64,000 nucleotides of DNA. It comes from Endozoicomonas sp. SCSIO W0465 (GTDB lineage: Bacteria > Pseudomonadota > Gammaproteobacteria > Pseudomonadales > Endozoicomonadaceae). Each line of letters opens with the position of its first letter. Within the stretch, counting starts at the first letter, position 1. A model generated the notes under the pieces. The model was not told the DNA's origin. It made no database searches and saw nothing but the letters and a program-made list of their open reading frames with translations. The position numbers were made by a program, and so were the translations under genes. The DNA lies in NCBI RefSeq assembly GCF_023716865.1, contig NZ_CP092417.1, positions 4,132,001-4,196,000 on the forward strand, in the 5' to 3' direction. This document shows, one piece after another, positions 27,122 through 36,615 of the stretch.

Positions 27122-28648
27122 CTCGACTTTAGAGTTTTAAGAGCACAATAGTTCCGGCGCATAATCTGCTAAAAGCAACCATCCCCAATGACGAAATTCG
27201 AGATGGTTGCCATGCTCACTTCAGATCATCAAGTAATCCTCAGGGAGCTCGCTTCATATACAACCTTTCTTGCTGGAGCGCTATCATCAACTGCAGTACC
27301 AACGTTCTGCGAACTGCTGTTCGGTTGCATGCTTTCAGCCGACGGCTTTGTTACACAGGCGTTGTTAACAATTGATTTTCATTGTGTGTGGAGCAGCTAC
27401 CACCACTGGCTATCTCAGGGCAAGTGGCAATGGAAGAACTTGGCACGCCACTTGATCCGTCTGGTCTGCTCCAAAGCTCCTGAGAATCAACCTGTGGTCC
27501 TGGGGCTTGATGACTGGGTAATCGAACGGTTTTCCGACAAAGCCCCTGCTTGTCGTACACATCATCAACACAGCAAGAAACGCAATCGGCCGACGTACAT
27601 CTGGGGGCAGTGTTGGGTTTCCCTGGCCATCATATTTGAGCGGGCTGCAGATGAAGTATTTACCGCCATACCGGTGATCTCATTTCCGACACCAGCTTCA
27701 GGTAACACCAGCAAACTGAAAATTGCCGTGGCCATGCTCAGGGTGGTACGCAATGAAGTGAAGGATCGAGTGCTACGCCTGCTAACCGATTGCTGGTATA
27801 TGAACTGGACACTGATAAAGCCAGCTCTGGAAATGAACATAGAAGTTGTTGGTCAGATACCTTCAAATCGGGCCCTCTATGCTTTGCCGCCAGCACCCAC
27901 CGTAAAGAAGCGAGGGCGCCCAAAAAAGTACGGCATCAAGATGACGACAGAACAGGTTAAGAAACTGCCGGAAGAAAAAGCAACAGTATGGATGTACGGC
28001 AAATTTCGCAAAATACGTTATCGTACCCTGATCTGTCGCGCCAGATTCCTTAAAGGTCGTGAAGTACGCGTCGTCTGGAGTCGCTTTGAAAATGACAAAG
28101 GTCTGACCGAAAGCAGAATATTCATCTCGACCAATCCGGAACTTGAGGGACTGGAGGTGCTTCGTGCCTATTCCCGGAGATGGCCGGTAGAGCCAATGTT
28201 TCACCAACTCAAACATGCTTTTGGCTGTTGCCATTTATGGCAGCAGAAATTGCGAACACTGCTTCGATGGATGCATTTGAAAATGGCAGGCTATGCATTA
28301 TTGCAGTTATTAACCGTTTGTAAAAATCAGGCATGTCTGAATATTTCTCGGATACCCTGGAGAAGCCCGGATACAACCACTGCAGGCATGATGAAAATTG
28401 CTCTTTCAGGAATTATTCCGAGGTTCTCTATTCGCAAGGGCTGGAACAGATATAAGCAAAAATATGAGTTCAATTTTCGCGATCTGATCGACCAGTTAAT
28501 ACCGGATAATTCAGAAGCAGCATAACTAAAGGCTTTTAGGCAAAAAACGGAAGTAATAACGAACTTGGAAAAACAGTTCACTGATTTCGGCTTGCTTCAC
28601 TATAAAAAGCTGACCGAATTATCGTTTTATACAGACTCTAAAGTCGAG
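27122..28648 (+). mobile_element. IS4-superfamily (IS701-like?) element, copy 1 of 2
   Basis: A 1527-base element with ends CTCGACTTTAGAGT and the complement. The 8-base target AATAGGAT is duplicated at 27114-27121 and 28649-28656; the intact host IS has it once. Copy 2 (51763-54905) has the same 1527 bases once its own nested IS66 is removed. Confidence 0.93.
27188..28525 (+). CDS. IS4-superfamily transposase (445 aa)
   Basis: An intact transposase with visible DDE features: VVLGLDDWVIERFS (first Asp), RLLTDCWYMNW (second Asp), and YSRRWPVEPMFHQLKHAF, which follows the Y-2-R-3-E-6-K spacing of IS4-type enzymes. A basic KKRGRPKKYG stretch, AT-hook-like, lies at residues about 236-245. I am not certain whether it belongs to IS4 or IS701. 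The second copy at 53445-54782 encodes the same protein. Confidence 0.88.
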   Translation: MTKFEMVAMLTSDHQVILRELASYTTFLAGALSSTAVPTFCELLFGCMLSADGFVTQALLTIDFHCVWSSYHHWLSQGKWQWKNLARHLIRLVCSKAPENQPVVLGLDDWVIERFSDKAPACRTHHQHSKKRNRPTYIWGQCWVSLAIIFERAADEVFTAIPVISFPTPASGNTSKLKIAVAMLRVVRNEVKDRVLRLLTDCWYMNWTLIKPALEMNIEVVGQIPSNRALYALPPAPTVKKRGRPKKYGIKMTTEQVKKLPEEKATVWMYGKFRKIRYRTLICRARFLKGREVRVVWSRFENDKGLTESRIFISTNPELEGLEVLRAYSRRWPVEPMFHQLKHAFGCCHLWQQKLRTLLRWMHLKMAGYALLQLLTVCKNQACLNISRIPWRSPDTTTAGMMKIALSGIIPRFSIRKGWNRYKQKYEFNFRDLIDQLIPDNSEAA

Positions 28649-29839
28649 AATAGGATTTGATCTCTTTGAAAATCAGCTCTATCTGCCACCGTAGACGATA
28701 GGCCTGGAGCACATCACTCAAGGTGAACTCCACCCGGTTCAGGTTGGTCACAACGAAAACCCACTTCTGTTTTTTGTCATTCCAGCGGACAACCAAGCGG
28801 AATGGCCAGGCTTTGAATCCCGGCCATTCTACATCCAGGTCGAGGCACTGGTCTTTGGGGAAGCCAGACAGTACATCCTTCAGTTTTTGTCCTTTGTAGC
28901 GATTGAGATTCTTGCCATCCTCCCGTACCGCGCTGAGTATCGTCGGGTTGATACTCTGAGGTGCCTTGCAGATAAAAGAACCCTCCCTGTCATCAATAGC
29001 GGCAAAGAGTTCCAGCTCAAAATAACCGGCATCCATTAGCATCAGGATATAGGCCATGGATGTTGGCAGTGGTGGCAGACAGTCTCTTTCTGAACGGGTA
29101 TCTTCAGTCAGCTGCACCCGCACCAGGTTGTTGGTGAGAAGATCCATTGTCGTATGAAGCTCGACGGCAGCAGGACTGACCGTTGAGAACCTGCCGGGAA
29201 ATGCTTCTTTCAGGGCATCATAGACAGCTTGTGACGAACCGTCCTGAATCAGAATGTGCTCAAACTCTGAAAATGGACTGTCTTCATCAAACGCCATGAC
29301 TTTGCGGGAAAATATTTCCAGACACTGCACCCATAGCCACAGGATAAGAGTAGGCAGCGCGTCCTTTTTAGCTTGATTTGCCCAAGAACGATAAGAGACA
29401 TTCAGCCCCGTCAACTCGTTAAATTTACGGTGTAGATCCGCCAGGGTATCGCAGTTTCCATCACCAGCGAGGGCATCAATCAGTGAGAGGATAAAATCCA
29501 AAGGACGGATATCTCGCTGTCGTATAGTAAAACCAAGCTGTTCCGCCATACTTAGGAGTTCTGACCGGTCGAAACAGGTCAACAGTTTTTTTCAACTAAT
29601 CTACTATTTGCAGTACTCATCTTGTTCAGCCATTGATAATGGTTTCGAAGCTTTATTGTGGCTGTTCAAGGTGGGTTCTGCCGCCGGAAACGAACCTTTT
29701 TTGAGCTTAATGTCTACCCTAAGAATATTGACAAGCTTGAGGTTGTTACATCAAAAAACGGTTTTTTTGATGTTGTTTTACATGTCAGTCCAGATCCTGC
29801 AGTTTATAAATAGGAAGAAAGAAAATCAGGAAAATCAGG

Positions 29840-29920
29840 GTCAAAAAACTGGGGTCGAAAAAACTGGGGTCAAAACTGGGGTCGCAAAACTGGGGTCGCG
29901 CAAAACTGGGGTCGAGTCTA
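29840..29920 (+). repeat. Short tandem repeats AAAACTGGGGTC
   Basis: Five to six imperfect copies of AAAACTGGGGTCG, spaced by 0-4 bases, follow a GAAAATCAGG pair and end before the decayed gene Z. No gene in this stretch. Confidence 0.8.
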
Positions 29921-30064
29921 GATTCTTGATCTGGTCGTCTTACACTTCCACTTCGTACTGCGCCAAACTCGGCGCAGTATCTTTGATCTCCCCTTTTTCA
30001 ATAAATACTTTTTCCCCAACACTCACAGACTCCCCGTTAACCGTAATCACCGAACCATCCTTAA

Positions 30065-31672
30065 GGGTGAAAGTCTCATATTGATGAGAACTAACGTTCA
30101 ATATCACCCTTCCCTGATGAAAATGGAATCACATTATCACTGACCATATTTACCTTGGCCCGGTACGTTACCGACAGCAGCATCCAGCCACAGTCGAACC
30201 AACCACTTTGAATTAGTGACCTGAGTGTCAGAATGCCTTGCCCCCCGGGACACCGCCAACGCATTCCCGAACACTTCATTCGCTGTGTAACCAGCGTTTT
30301 ACAGGACGCCTCAATGACCCCTGAGCCTATGGGCAGGTTGCGCGACAGGTGTTCTGCATAATTCATCCGTAACCGGTTTTTTCTGAAGTACTTTAACTCT
30401 GTCTTTAATTTCGATCGGCGGGGATGCTTGCTATGCTGGTAAGCCAGTGCCTTGATTATTTTTTCAACCCCACCCGGCTCCTCCTTCAGGATATGTCGGT
30501 AGGTGCTGAATTTCTCTTTGGACTTCGCGCTATTTTCACCGTAAGCCAGGTCAAATGCCTTCTTCAGGTGTTCTGCCGCATGGTAATAATCAACAATTTC
30601 TTCTCCCTCCGGTAGCTCTTTGGTGAAGTATGTCCAATTGTCCCGGGCTCCATCTGCCACTTTGACCAGAGTCAGATTTGGCTTTTGCTGAAGCACCTTA
30701 TCCAGAAGGTTTGAAAGGGATTTTTTCAATGTCGCTTTCTTGCTTTCAGGCATTCGTCCCATCCTGATCGTAGAGAGGCGATCTCCCTGGTCATCGTAAA
30801 ACGACAGTGTTCCACAACTGGCCTCCTGACAACCTGCTGGCCCTCGGGTACGTTTGCCATCAGCAACACTCTTTTCACGTTTCTCCTGACGCTTGCCGTC
30901 TTTCATTGGTAGCATCACACCGTCAAGGGAAGCAGCTACCGTCACCGCGTCAGGCGGTACTGTGAGATTCTCCGCGAGAAGGGTCTCGAAAGGGTCAAGG
31001 TGCTGCTCCCATTGTTCGTTGAGTTTTTTGGGAAGACGTGCCAGAGAGCTGGTTGAGGGTGACATATTCCCCATTAGATCGAGTAAGCTTTTTACGTCCG
31101 CGGGCGGCAACTGGGCAACCATCCATGCTGCTTGCTTCGCAGCCTTTGGTAACCAGTAGCCTTCTACAACGCCAGCCTTGAGCTCTAAAGGGACAATGCA
31201 CTTATCCCCGGCATTGCGGTAGAGGCTGCGCAATACCCGGACAGGTCCTGCTGCTGACTGGTAGGTTTGATAGCTGCGTAATGCCTGGTGATACACGACC
31301 CCATTCACTTCGACAGAGGCTTTATTGATGTCTAATTTTTGCAGTTCTTCTGCCAGTATTTCTCGCTCCGCCTGAATAAAGAGGGAGTGAATCTCGTTTT
31401 CATGATCCTCAAAATGCTGGATTGGATTATTGGACTGACGAAGGAGGGTCAGTTTTTGCTGCAGTTGGTCAATAGCAGGACAGGAATCATTGGCGACTTT
31501 GGTTAGTGGCTGACATACTTCCATCGGAGCGGCCTCTCACAGTTGACTCTTTGTTTGCTGTTAGAATCATAGCTGTGTTTGGCTGCTCTCCATTCAGTTT
31601 GAAAAATTTGGTGTTACGTCTGTTTGCTGTAGCTCAAGGCCTGTGGGTGTGATCAATATCAGACTTTCACCC
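30065..31672 (-). mobile_element. ISKra4-family element
   Basis: Ends GGGTGAAAGTCTCATATTGAT without its last base, and the complement of GGGTGAAAGTCTGATATT. The target ATCCTTAA is duplicated at 30057-30064 and 31673-31680. Length 1608 bases; one gene. Confidence 0.9.
30091..31524 (-). CDS. ISKra4-family transposase
   Basis: A 477-residue, intact transposase. The N-terminal half has a helical region and the segment SYQTYQSAAGPVRVLRSLYR. The catalytic part includes VAASLDGVMLPM (candidate first Asp), LVKVADGARDNW (second Asp) and the ISKra4-typical LPIGSGVIEASCKTLV with its late Glu, followed by QRMKCSGMRW. The gene almost fills the element. It interrupts the second copy of prophage gene Z. 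Confidence 0.88.
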   Translation of the reverse strand: MEVCQPLTKVANDSCPAIDQLQQKLTLLRQSNNPIQHFEDHENEIHSLFIQAEREILAEELQKLDINKASVEVNGVVYHQALRSYQTYQSAAGPVRVLRSLYRNAGDKCIVPLELKAGVVEGYWLPKAAKQAAWMVAQLPPADVKSLLDLMGNMSPSTSSLARLPKKLNEQWEQHLDPFETLLAENLTVPPDAVTVAASLDGVMLPMKDGKRQEKREKSVADGKRTRGPAGCQEASCGTLSFYDDQGDRLSTIRMGRMPESKKATLKKSLSNLLDKVLQQKPNLTLVKVADGARDNWTYFTKELPEGEEIVDYYHAAEHLKKAFDLAYGENSAKSKEKFSTYRHILKEEPGGVEKIIKALAYQHSKHPRRSKLKTELKYFRKNRLRMNYAEHLSRNLPIGSGVIEASCKTLVTQRMKCSGMRWRCPGGQGILTLRSLIQSGWFDCGWMLLSVTYRAKVNMVSDNVIPFSSGKGDIER

Positions 31673-31824
31673 ATCCTTAAGCTCAGCCTGACTGGTGTCA
31701 TTGCCATTATTGGCTGCAATGGTGGCGACAACTCGTATCCCCTCAGGTATCAGAGCCTTGAACTGTTGCCATATATTGGTAGTAGCCATAATATCCCTCA
31801 CCTTGTTGCTTTTCCTCAAGCCAC

Positions 31825-31856
31825 AAAAAAGGGCAATGCCCGAAAGCACCGCCCTT
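31825..31856 (-). terminator. Intrinsic terminator of the cold-shock gene
   Basis: On the minus strand AAGGGC-GGTGC, loop TTTCGG, GCATT-GCCCTT form an 11-bp stem (two G-U pairs), directly followed by TTTTTTG. It lies 50 bases after the csp stop codon. Confidence 0.85.
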
Positions 31857-31906
31857 CGTACCTTACTTTACGTAAGTTTAGAGACTACAACGTTGTAGCC
31901 CGACCA

Positions 31907-32116
31907 TTACAGTGGTCGAATATCTTCAGCCTGTGGGCCTTTCTGACCCTGGGTCACTTTGAACTCAACTCGCTGGCCTTCAGCCAGGGACTTGAAGCCA
32001 TCACCAGTGATTTGACGGAAGTGTGCAAACACGTCCGGGCCGCCATTATCCTGAGCGATGAAACCAAAACCTTTCTCGTCATTGAACCACTTAACAGTAC
32101 CGGTAGTAGTAGACAT
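31907..32116 (-). CDS. CspA-family cold-shock protein
   Basis: A 69-residue single-domain cold-shock protein that binds single-stranded RNA or DNA. RNP1 (KGFGFI) and the RNP2-like segment (DVFAHF) are both present, and the start GTVKWFNDEKGFGF is canonical. I prefer ATG 32116 because AGGA stands 7 bases upstream; an ATG two codons before is too close to it. A leader of more than 100 bases without a gene precedes it, as in cold-inducible csp genes, and a strong terminator follows. It sits between prophage copies of genes Y and Z, where the first module copy (Y then Z) has nothing. Confidence 0.95.
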   Translation of the reverse strand: MSTTTGTVKWFNDEKGFGFIAQDNGGPDVFAHFRQITGDGFKSLAEGQRVEFKVTQGQKGPQAEDIRPL

Positions 32117-32349
32117 AGTCATATCCTGAAAATTAATAATAAAGGTGCCTTGTAATAAGGCGGTGGGGCTAGAAGCTTATTATCACTTATGAAGAATATG
32201 GACGGGTTACTCCCGGGACATCAAATCTTTGCATAAAAAATAAATCACACTTTTAACGTTCCGCCATTATACAGGGTGGTATCTTAATCGCTATGGGCAC
32301 TTGTATTCAATCACCAACGCAAGTTACTCAGCCTTTGGTGTACAGATGC

Positions 32350-32766
32350 CTAATAATGTCTTTCCCGCTGAACGCTTTGGAGGACTTTACTTCGTTCAGC
32401 CGTGATACTGATCGCCAGACAGAGGGCTTGCCAGTCTCCCGTTATATCCTGAACCTCTATCAGCATTCCCAGCCCAATTAAACCGGGTGCTGTGTTGGTA
32501 TCGGTCAATGGTATTTCGATGGTAGTAATGCTCTGGTTGCCACCCTTAGCCAGCTCATTGCGGCCTCGCTCGGTATTGACCTGCGTTTCCGTAAGCCAGT
32601 CTTCCAGAATATCGGGAGCCGGGTTGTCCCCATTGGTTCCCGTTCGTTTGACGTTGACCGCCACGCCTGCATTAGTCCCGGAAACATAGGCCGCATTGTA
32701 AGCCTGCTCCGATCGCCAGTTGTCGCTCAAGCTTATCACCATACTTGCCGGAACGATCTTATCCAT
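32350..32766 (-). CDS. Prophage structural-module protein Y, intact copy
   Basis: A 138-residue protein, MDKIVPASMVISLSDNWRSE to SVQRERHY, of unknown exact function. It has no signal peptide and is rich in Thr/Asn with a beta-type pattern, plausible for a particle protein. A nonsense copy stands at 25032-25451 and a C-terminal remnant at 44367-44445. Its upstream neighbour is the fused W-X remnant. Because its operon is broken it may not be expressed. Confidence 0.65.
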   Translation of the reverse strand: MDKIVPASMVISLSDNWRSEQAYNAAYVSGTNAGVAVNVKRTGTNGDNPAPDILEDWLTETQVNTERGRNELAKGGNQSITTIEIPLTDTNTAPGLIGLGMLIEVQDITGDWQALCLAISITAERSKVLQSVQRERHY

Positions 32767-33031
32767 AGTGGCCGTCTAACAGTGCCAAGGGCTGGCCGGG
32801 TATCGGGGTTGAATGCTCACCTGGTCATTATCACGGCTTGGGATAATCACTGATCCGGCTGTGGTAGCGACCTTGGCCACTACCTGCATGGTGGTCTGGT
32901 TCTGATAGCTCAATGAGCCTCCGGGCATAATCCAATCCGGTGTGCTGTAATCGTTCGGGTCAGGATAGATTGCCGTGAAGCCGCTCTCTGGCATCAAGGC
33001 GCTCATCGGTTTGACTGTCGGTGTTGAATAA

Positions 33032-35129
33032 ATCGGGTAAGGGCCGGTCTTTCTCCAGCCCTCCCCACAGCACCCGGCATGCGGGTCCGCACCGGGCGGT
33101 TCAACGATGATGGTGAAACCTGATCCATAAGTCTTTCAATGAAACAAGCCCAATTTTCGCGAGGTAACTGTTATTCAGTGCCTGTTGTACCGCATAGGTT
33201 TTACTCAGACGGTAATACCCTTTGCTGCTGGCTGCGATCTTGGCGGCGTTAATTTTATCAACGCCTAACCTGACCAGATTCTTAAAACGGGTGGCTCTTT
33301 TCGGGTTACAGACTGCTCTGCAATGAAAATTGGCCAAAGGCCTTGATATACAATGCCTTCAGGAAACTGCTGGCTAAATATTGCCAAGCCCTGCCACAGG
33401 AGGATTCCAGCCTGATTTATGAAATCAGCAGTCTGCAATACGAAAAGAGCCAAACGGGTTTTCGGCTTGCGCCATTGCTTCAGAAAGCAGCAACGGATTC
33501 GCCGACGTATCCATTGATCCAGCAGGGGAATTGGTCGGTGATATTCCGATAACCGGAAATACCCCATCCAACCCCGGATATATTGTGCCAATTTGCGTAA
33601 CCGATGTTGCATTGAGACACCCCAGCGACGACTGGTCAACTTGAGTATCCGGTATTTGAATCGGTCCAGACACTTCTGGGCCCAGCGAACTTTCTTCCCT
33701 GTGAAGGTGAAACTCAGGAATTCGCTTTCTGTTGCTTTCACAACTTTACTTTTCCGGGAGTTAATCTTCAGTTTCAATTTGCGTTCAATGAATTGGGTAA
33801 TGCTGTGCATCACCCGATCCCCTGCACGCTGACTTTTGACGAGAATCACAAAATCATCACAGTATCTTGCAAAGCAATGACCCCGATATTCAAGCTCCTT
33901 GTCGAGTTCGTCGAGGACCACATTAGACAGCAAGGGTGATAAAGGCCCACCCTGTGGCATGCCAACCCTGGTCGGGTAGACATTGCCCTCAATCATGACA
34001 CCGGAGCGCAGGTAGCTACCAATCAGTTTCAGAAGGCGTTTGTCGCGGACCTTACGGGAGACCCTCGACATCAAAACGTCGTGATTAACCGTATCAAAGA
34101 ATTTACTCAGATCAACGTCAACAGCGTAATGAAGCCCCCGGTTGATCAACTGCTTAACCTGACGGACTCCGTCGTGTGCTGACCGTCCCGGTCGGTAGCC
34201 GAAGCTGTTTGGAGAGAAACCCGGATCAAAGACAGGGGTCAGCACCTGCACAATGGCCTGCTGTATGACCCTATCCATCACGGTAGGGATTCCCAGCAAA
34301 CGCTCACCGCCGTCCGGCTTTTCTATAACATGTCGGCGCACGGGTGATGGCTGGTAGGTTCCGTCCAATAAGGCTTGACGCACTGAAGGCCAATGCTGTT
34401 TGGCAAAGTCTGGATAAGCTTCAATAGTGACTCCATCAATACCCGGAGCACCCTTGTTGCTTTTGACCTGTTTCCATGCACTTGCCAGATTAGCCGGTTC
34501 AAGTACGCAATTTAGTAGATCATGGTTCAAAGCTGGTTAAAGATTCTGTCGCCAAGTACGGTGAGTCGCCGGACGGCTGCATCGCCTTGAGGGAATCAGT
34601 CTCCTCTTTGTCGTCGATGTTCGGCCCTTCGCTAACGACTTCCCATCCGTTAATGGCTTCTGTCGTACAGCTACTATGGCCTCTGCTGACTTCTGTCCAA
34701 TCACCACGCGGAGTTACCTCTGCTGGCGCTATTGGTTGCCATCGGGTTTGCTCGAACAGGATGATGAGACCTGTTCGCCGAGCCTGTTGTAACCAGTGGC
34801 TGAGAACTGGGAATTACCAATCGCATGTTGAACAGATCTCCCCGGATAAGGACATGAACTTTCAGTGCACAACCGCCGCATTTACCGTGTCTCACGAACC
34901 ATAGGGCTTTGTGATCCTTGGCTCACTCGCCCAGAGACTCAGCCTTATATGCGATTTCTGTACGTCGGCTCGCACCTTTGCACTCAGACTGCCTCCGCAC
35001 AGCCCCTCGCGGGACTGCACTTGCCTTAAGCTAGTGGTTGTCATCAGCAGGCGTCTTTACCGCCAGTCAGATGTAGGTTCTCCCACAGGGGACTTTCACC
35101 CCATCAGTTCATGCCCATGCCGGGCGTAC
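33032..35129 (-). mobile_element. Group II intron inserted in prophage gene W
   Basis: On the minus strand the intron starts GTACGCCCGGCATGGGC (35129) and ends in CCGAT (33032), 2098 bases. Both exon joints are fixed by the intron-free W copy: GTCTTG before it, TTATTC after it. Domain V is GAACCGCCCGGTGCGG with its pairing strand at about 33070-33110. The large ribozyme domain I and others occupy 34531-35129, so that stretch has no further gene. Confidence 0.92.
33101..34530 (-). pseudogene. Group II intron reverse transcriptase/maturase, disrupted C-terminus
   Basis: A 421-residue frame begins MNHDLLNCVLEPANLASAWK and has the RT blocks PGIDGVTIEAY, RLLGIPTVMDRVIQQA, GMPQGGPLSPLLSN and FARYCDDFVILV, where YCDD replaces the usual YADD but keeps both Asp. 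The X domain with WMGYFRLSEY follows. After RKPKTR about 150 bases read unlike the family, and the frame ends at 33265. The expected end (RFKNLVRLGVDKINAAKIAA to LVSLKDLWIRFHHHR) lies in another frame at 33337-33101. I infer a small insertion with frameshift, so maturase activity is doubtful. Confidence 0.75.
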
Positions 35130-35452
35130 CAAGACAGAAACATTCTGATCCTTGGGAGGCTCGGTCAGGATTAAATGGCTACCAAGATAAATGTTATTGT
35201 TATCGGTGCTGATCCCGATAAACGCCTTCCGCAAAGCCACATCACTAATGGTGCGGTCAATCCGGGAAATGTCCTGAAAGAGATTGTTGACGTTGCCATC
35301 AATGACCTCGTTTCCGGTTACCCGGCCACCGCCATCCTCTTCGTCAGTTAAGCGCTGGCTTTCAAAGAGTTTTACGTCTCTATTAGTAATAGCCATAGCA
35401 ATTCCTTATACTTGGTTGACATAAATAAATGATGAATGAGTGGCGAAAGGGA

Positions 35453-35480
35453 GGAACTTTTATAAGAAAGCGTGGTCTTA
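35453..35480 (+). promoter_or_regulatory. ECF-like promoter motif (RKDPAY gene)
   Basis: GGAACTT (35453-35459), 16 bases, TCTTA (35476-35480), ATG 28 bases on. The stretch TTGACATAAATAAATG 40 bases upstream is also shared with the KAY genes. Confidence 0.65.
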
Positions 35481-35508
35481 ATCTGTAACTCGATAGTTCA
35501 ATAATTCA

Positions 35509-36615
35509 ATGGATCAAATCAATCGACTTCCTTCATTTGATGCTTCTTTTTCTTATCTTTACTCCAGCGCATTAGGTTTAGTAGATCAAGAACAGCAATT
35601 TGGTACCACTGAACAGCAGCCTATTTATCAAGGCATAGCAGTTCAAGTGCTGAATCCTATTTCTATTTACAATAGCGAACCAGACACATATCAAAATGAA
35701 GCTAATCATTCTAATTCATTGAATAAATATAATATTGAATCTCTAACAAACTTCGATTCAGAAAATGCTCCTGGAACAAGTATTCAAGAGATACAACAAT
35801 CCATTCTTGATGAATATGTCCCTTACCAGCCTGATTATGAACCCGTTAATGATGGATTATTACTAACACCAGGTACTCCCTTTCAGCAGCTGATATCGTG
35901 GGACGAGATTGAAATTAGAGAGCAAACAACAGCGAATCATACAAGCTCAGGTTTACAGTTAACTAATCTTTCTGCCGGAACTAATAGTTCACAAGATTTA
36001 CGGCCAGTTGCTGTCGTTAGTCCGTTATGCATGCACCAAGCTACAAGTGATAACCAAACAACCCAGGCAGAAGTTAATGTTGAGGGCAGTTCTTCACTTG
36101 CCGAGCGCAAAAGAGAGTGCCAAAGGAAGCTTCGCAAAGATCCCGCTTCCGCCGAGGGCGTGAGGGAACGCAACAGGAAACGCCAAAGGGAGCGTCGCAA
36201 AGATCCCGCTTACGCCGAGCGCGAAAGGGAGCGCGAAAGGGAGCGCAAAAGGGAGCTTCGCAAAGATCCCGCTTACCTCGAGCGCCAAAGGGCGCGCCAA
36301 AGGGAACTCAAAAGGGAGCTCCGCAAAGATCCCGATTACCGCAAGCGCGAAAGGGAGCGCAAAAGGGAGCTCCGCAAAGATCCCGCTTACCGCAAGCGCG
36401 AAAGGGAGCGCCAAAAGCAGTATCGTCAGTCAGTCAATTCAGCTAAAAACTCAGGTGATTTACCACTGACTTCTAATTTAACTGAAAGGACCCAGAGTTC
36501 CAGTAAAAATTCAGAAGGTACTGTCGCCCCGCTTTTCAGTCGTCAAGCTGAAGGAATATTTACAGTCCCGATCGACCCTCTCAGCCATAGTGAACAGTCA
36601 GCAATCGAAGGGTAA
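35509..36615 (+). CDS. Arg/Lys/Glu-rich repeat protein (RKDPAY family), copy 2
   Basis: A 368-residue paralogue of the protein at 99-1472. Residues 1-195 share its start (MDQINRLPSF) and segments such as PIYQGIAVQVLNP and LDEYVPYQPDYEPVND. Residues about 200-305 are six RKDP repeats (RKDPAYAER, RKDPAYLER, RKDPDYRKR) separated by Arg/Glu runs. The tail ends HSEQSAIEG. There is no signal peptide. Its 5' region matches those of the KAY genes: W gene start in the opposite direction, then the GGAACTT/TCTTA motif. Its last 14 bases overlap the end of prophage gene V on the other strand. Function unknown. Confidence 0.8.
   Translation: MDQINRLPSFDASFSYLYSSALGLVDQEQQFGTTEQQPIYQGIAVQVLNPISIYNSEPDTYQNEANHSNSLNKYNIESLTNFDSENAPGTSIQEIQQSILDEYVPYQPDYEPVNDGLLLTPGTPFQQLISWDEIEIREQTTANHTSSGLQLTNLSAGTNSSQDLRPVAVVSPLCMHQATSDNQTTQAEVNVEGSSSLAERKRECQRKLRKDPASAEGVRERNRKRQRERRKDPAYAERERERERERKRELRKDPAYLERQRARQRELKRELRKDPDYRKRERERKRELRKDPAYRKRERERQKQYRQSVNSAKNSGDLPLTSNLTERTQSSSKNSEGTVAPLFSRQAEGIFTVPIDPLSHSEQSAIEG

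Larger units (their letters stand above)
26848..29582 (-). pseudogene. IS4-family transposase, split by a second IS
   Basis: The N-terminal part (29582 down to 28657) and the C-terminal part (27113 down to 26848) make one protein when the element at 27122-28648 is taken out. It is then nearly identical to the intact 425-residue transposase at 56490-57767; one visible difference is CDTLADL here against CDTQADL there. The insertion breaks it within SYSGWHRF, just behind the Y-2-R-3-E-6-K signature. Confidence 0.92.
26756..29723 (-). mobile_element. IS4-family element, copy A, with another IS inside
   Basis: Ends CTTAAGGTAGACATTAAGC (left) and the complement of CTTAGGGTAGACATTAAGC (right) match the intact copy at 56349-57780. 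The left end is partly duplicated: CTTAAGGTAGACA also stands at 26743-26755. Without the nested IS and its duplication the length is 1433 bases. Confidence 0.9.
26373..29813 (+). pseudogene. Unknown small gene split by an IS4-like element
   Basis: The left part (26373-26742) encodes about 123 residues, MIQNQCQIDIIDALKQYRSE to NTETIFIKRQGISVT, rich in charged helices (NRNSLQVTLQQQLD). The right part resumes behind the IS at 29724 as NIDKLEVVTSKNG to SPDPAVYK and stops at 29811-29813. The two pieces look like one protein of about 153 residues. The joint is not exact to the base because a 13-base copy of the IS end (26743-26755) lies in front of the IS and no target duplication is visible. I recognise no family. 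Confidence 0.6.
29940..31789 (-). pseudogene. Prophage protein Z, copy split by ISKra4
   Basis: Removing the ISKra4 element and one ATCCTTAA joins 31789-31673 to 30056-29940 in one 234-base frame of 77 residues, the exact length of the intact copy at 24799-25032. The protein reads MATTNIWQQFKALIPEG to SLAQYEVEV. The insertion lies behind AELKDG. Confidence 0.85.
32776..35396 (-). pseudogene. Prophage gene W, intron-split and fused to gene X
   Basis: The W start (35396 down to 35130, MAITNRDVKLFESQRLTDEE to QNVSVL) continues behind the group II intron at 33031 with LFNTDSQTDERLDA, exactly as in the intron-free copy at 44849-45295. After about 15 codons it changes into the C-terminal part of gene X (ESGFTAIYPDPNDYSTPDW), joined at a shared AGAGA. 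So a deletion fused W to X. The fused frame ends at 32776. W resembles structural proteins of tailed phages, but I cannot name its role. Confidence 0.75.

Noticed and set aside
33343..33552. Plus-strand frame of 69 codons in the group II intron
   Set aside because: It is antisense to the maturase gene and has no recognisable features.
35417..35450. TTGACA upstream of the repeat genes as a sigma-70 -35 box
   Set aside because: The TATAAG-like sequence lies more than 30 bases away instead of 16-18. The conserved GGAACTT/TCTTA pair has a consistent spacing and fits better.
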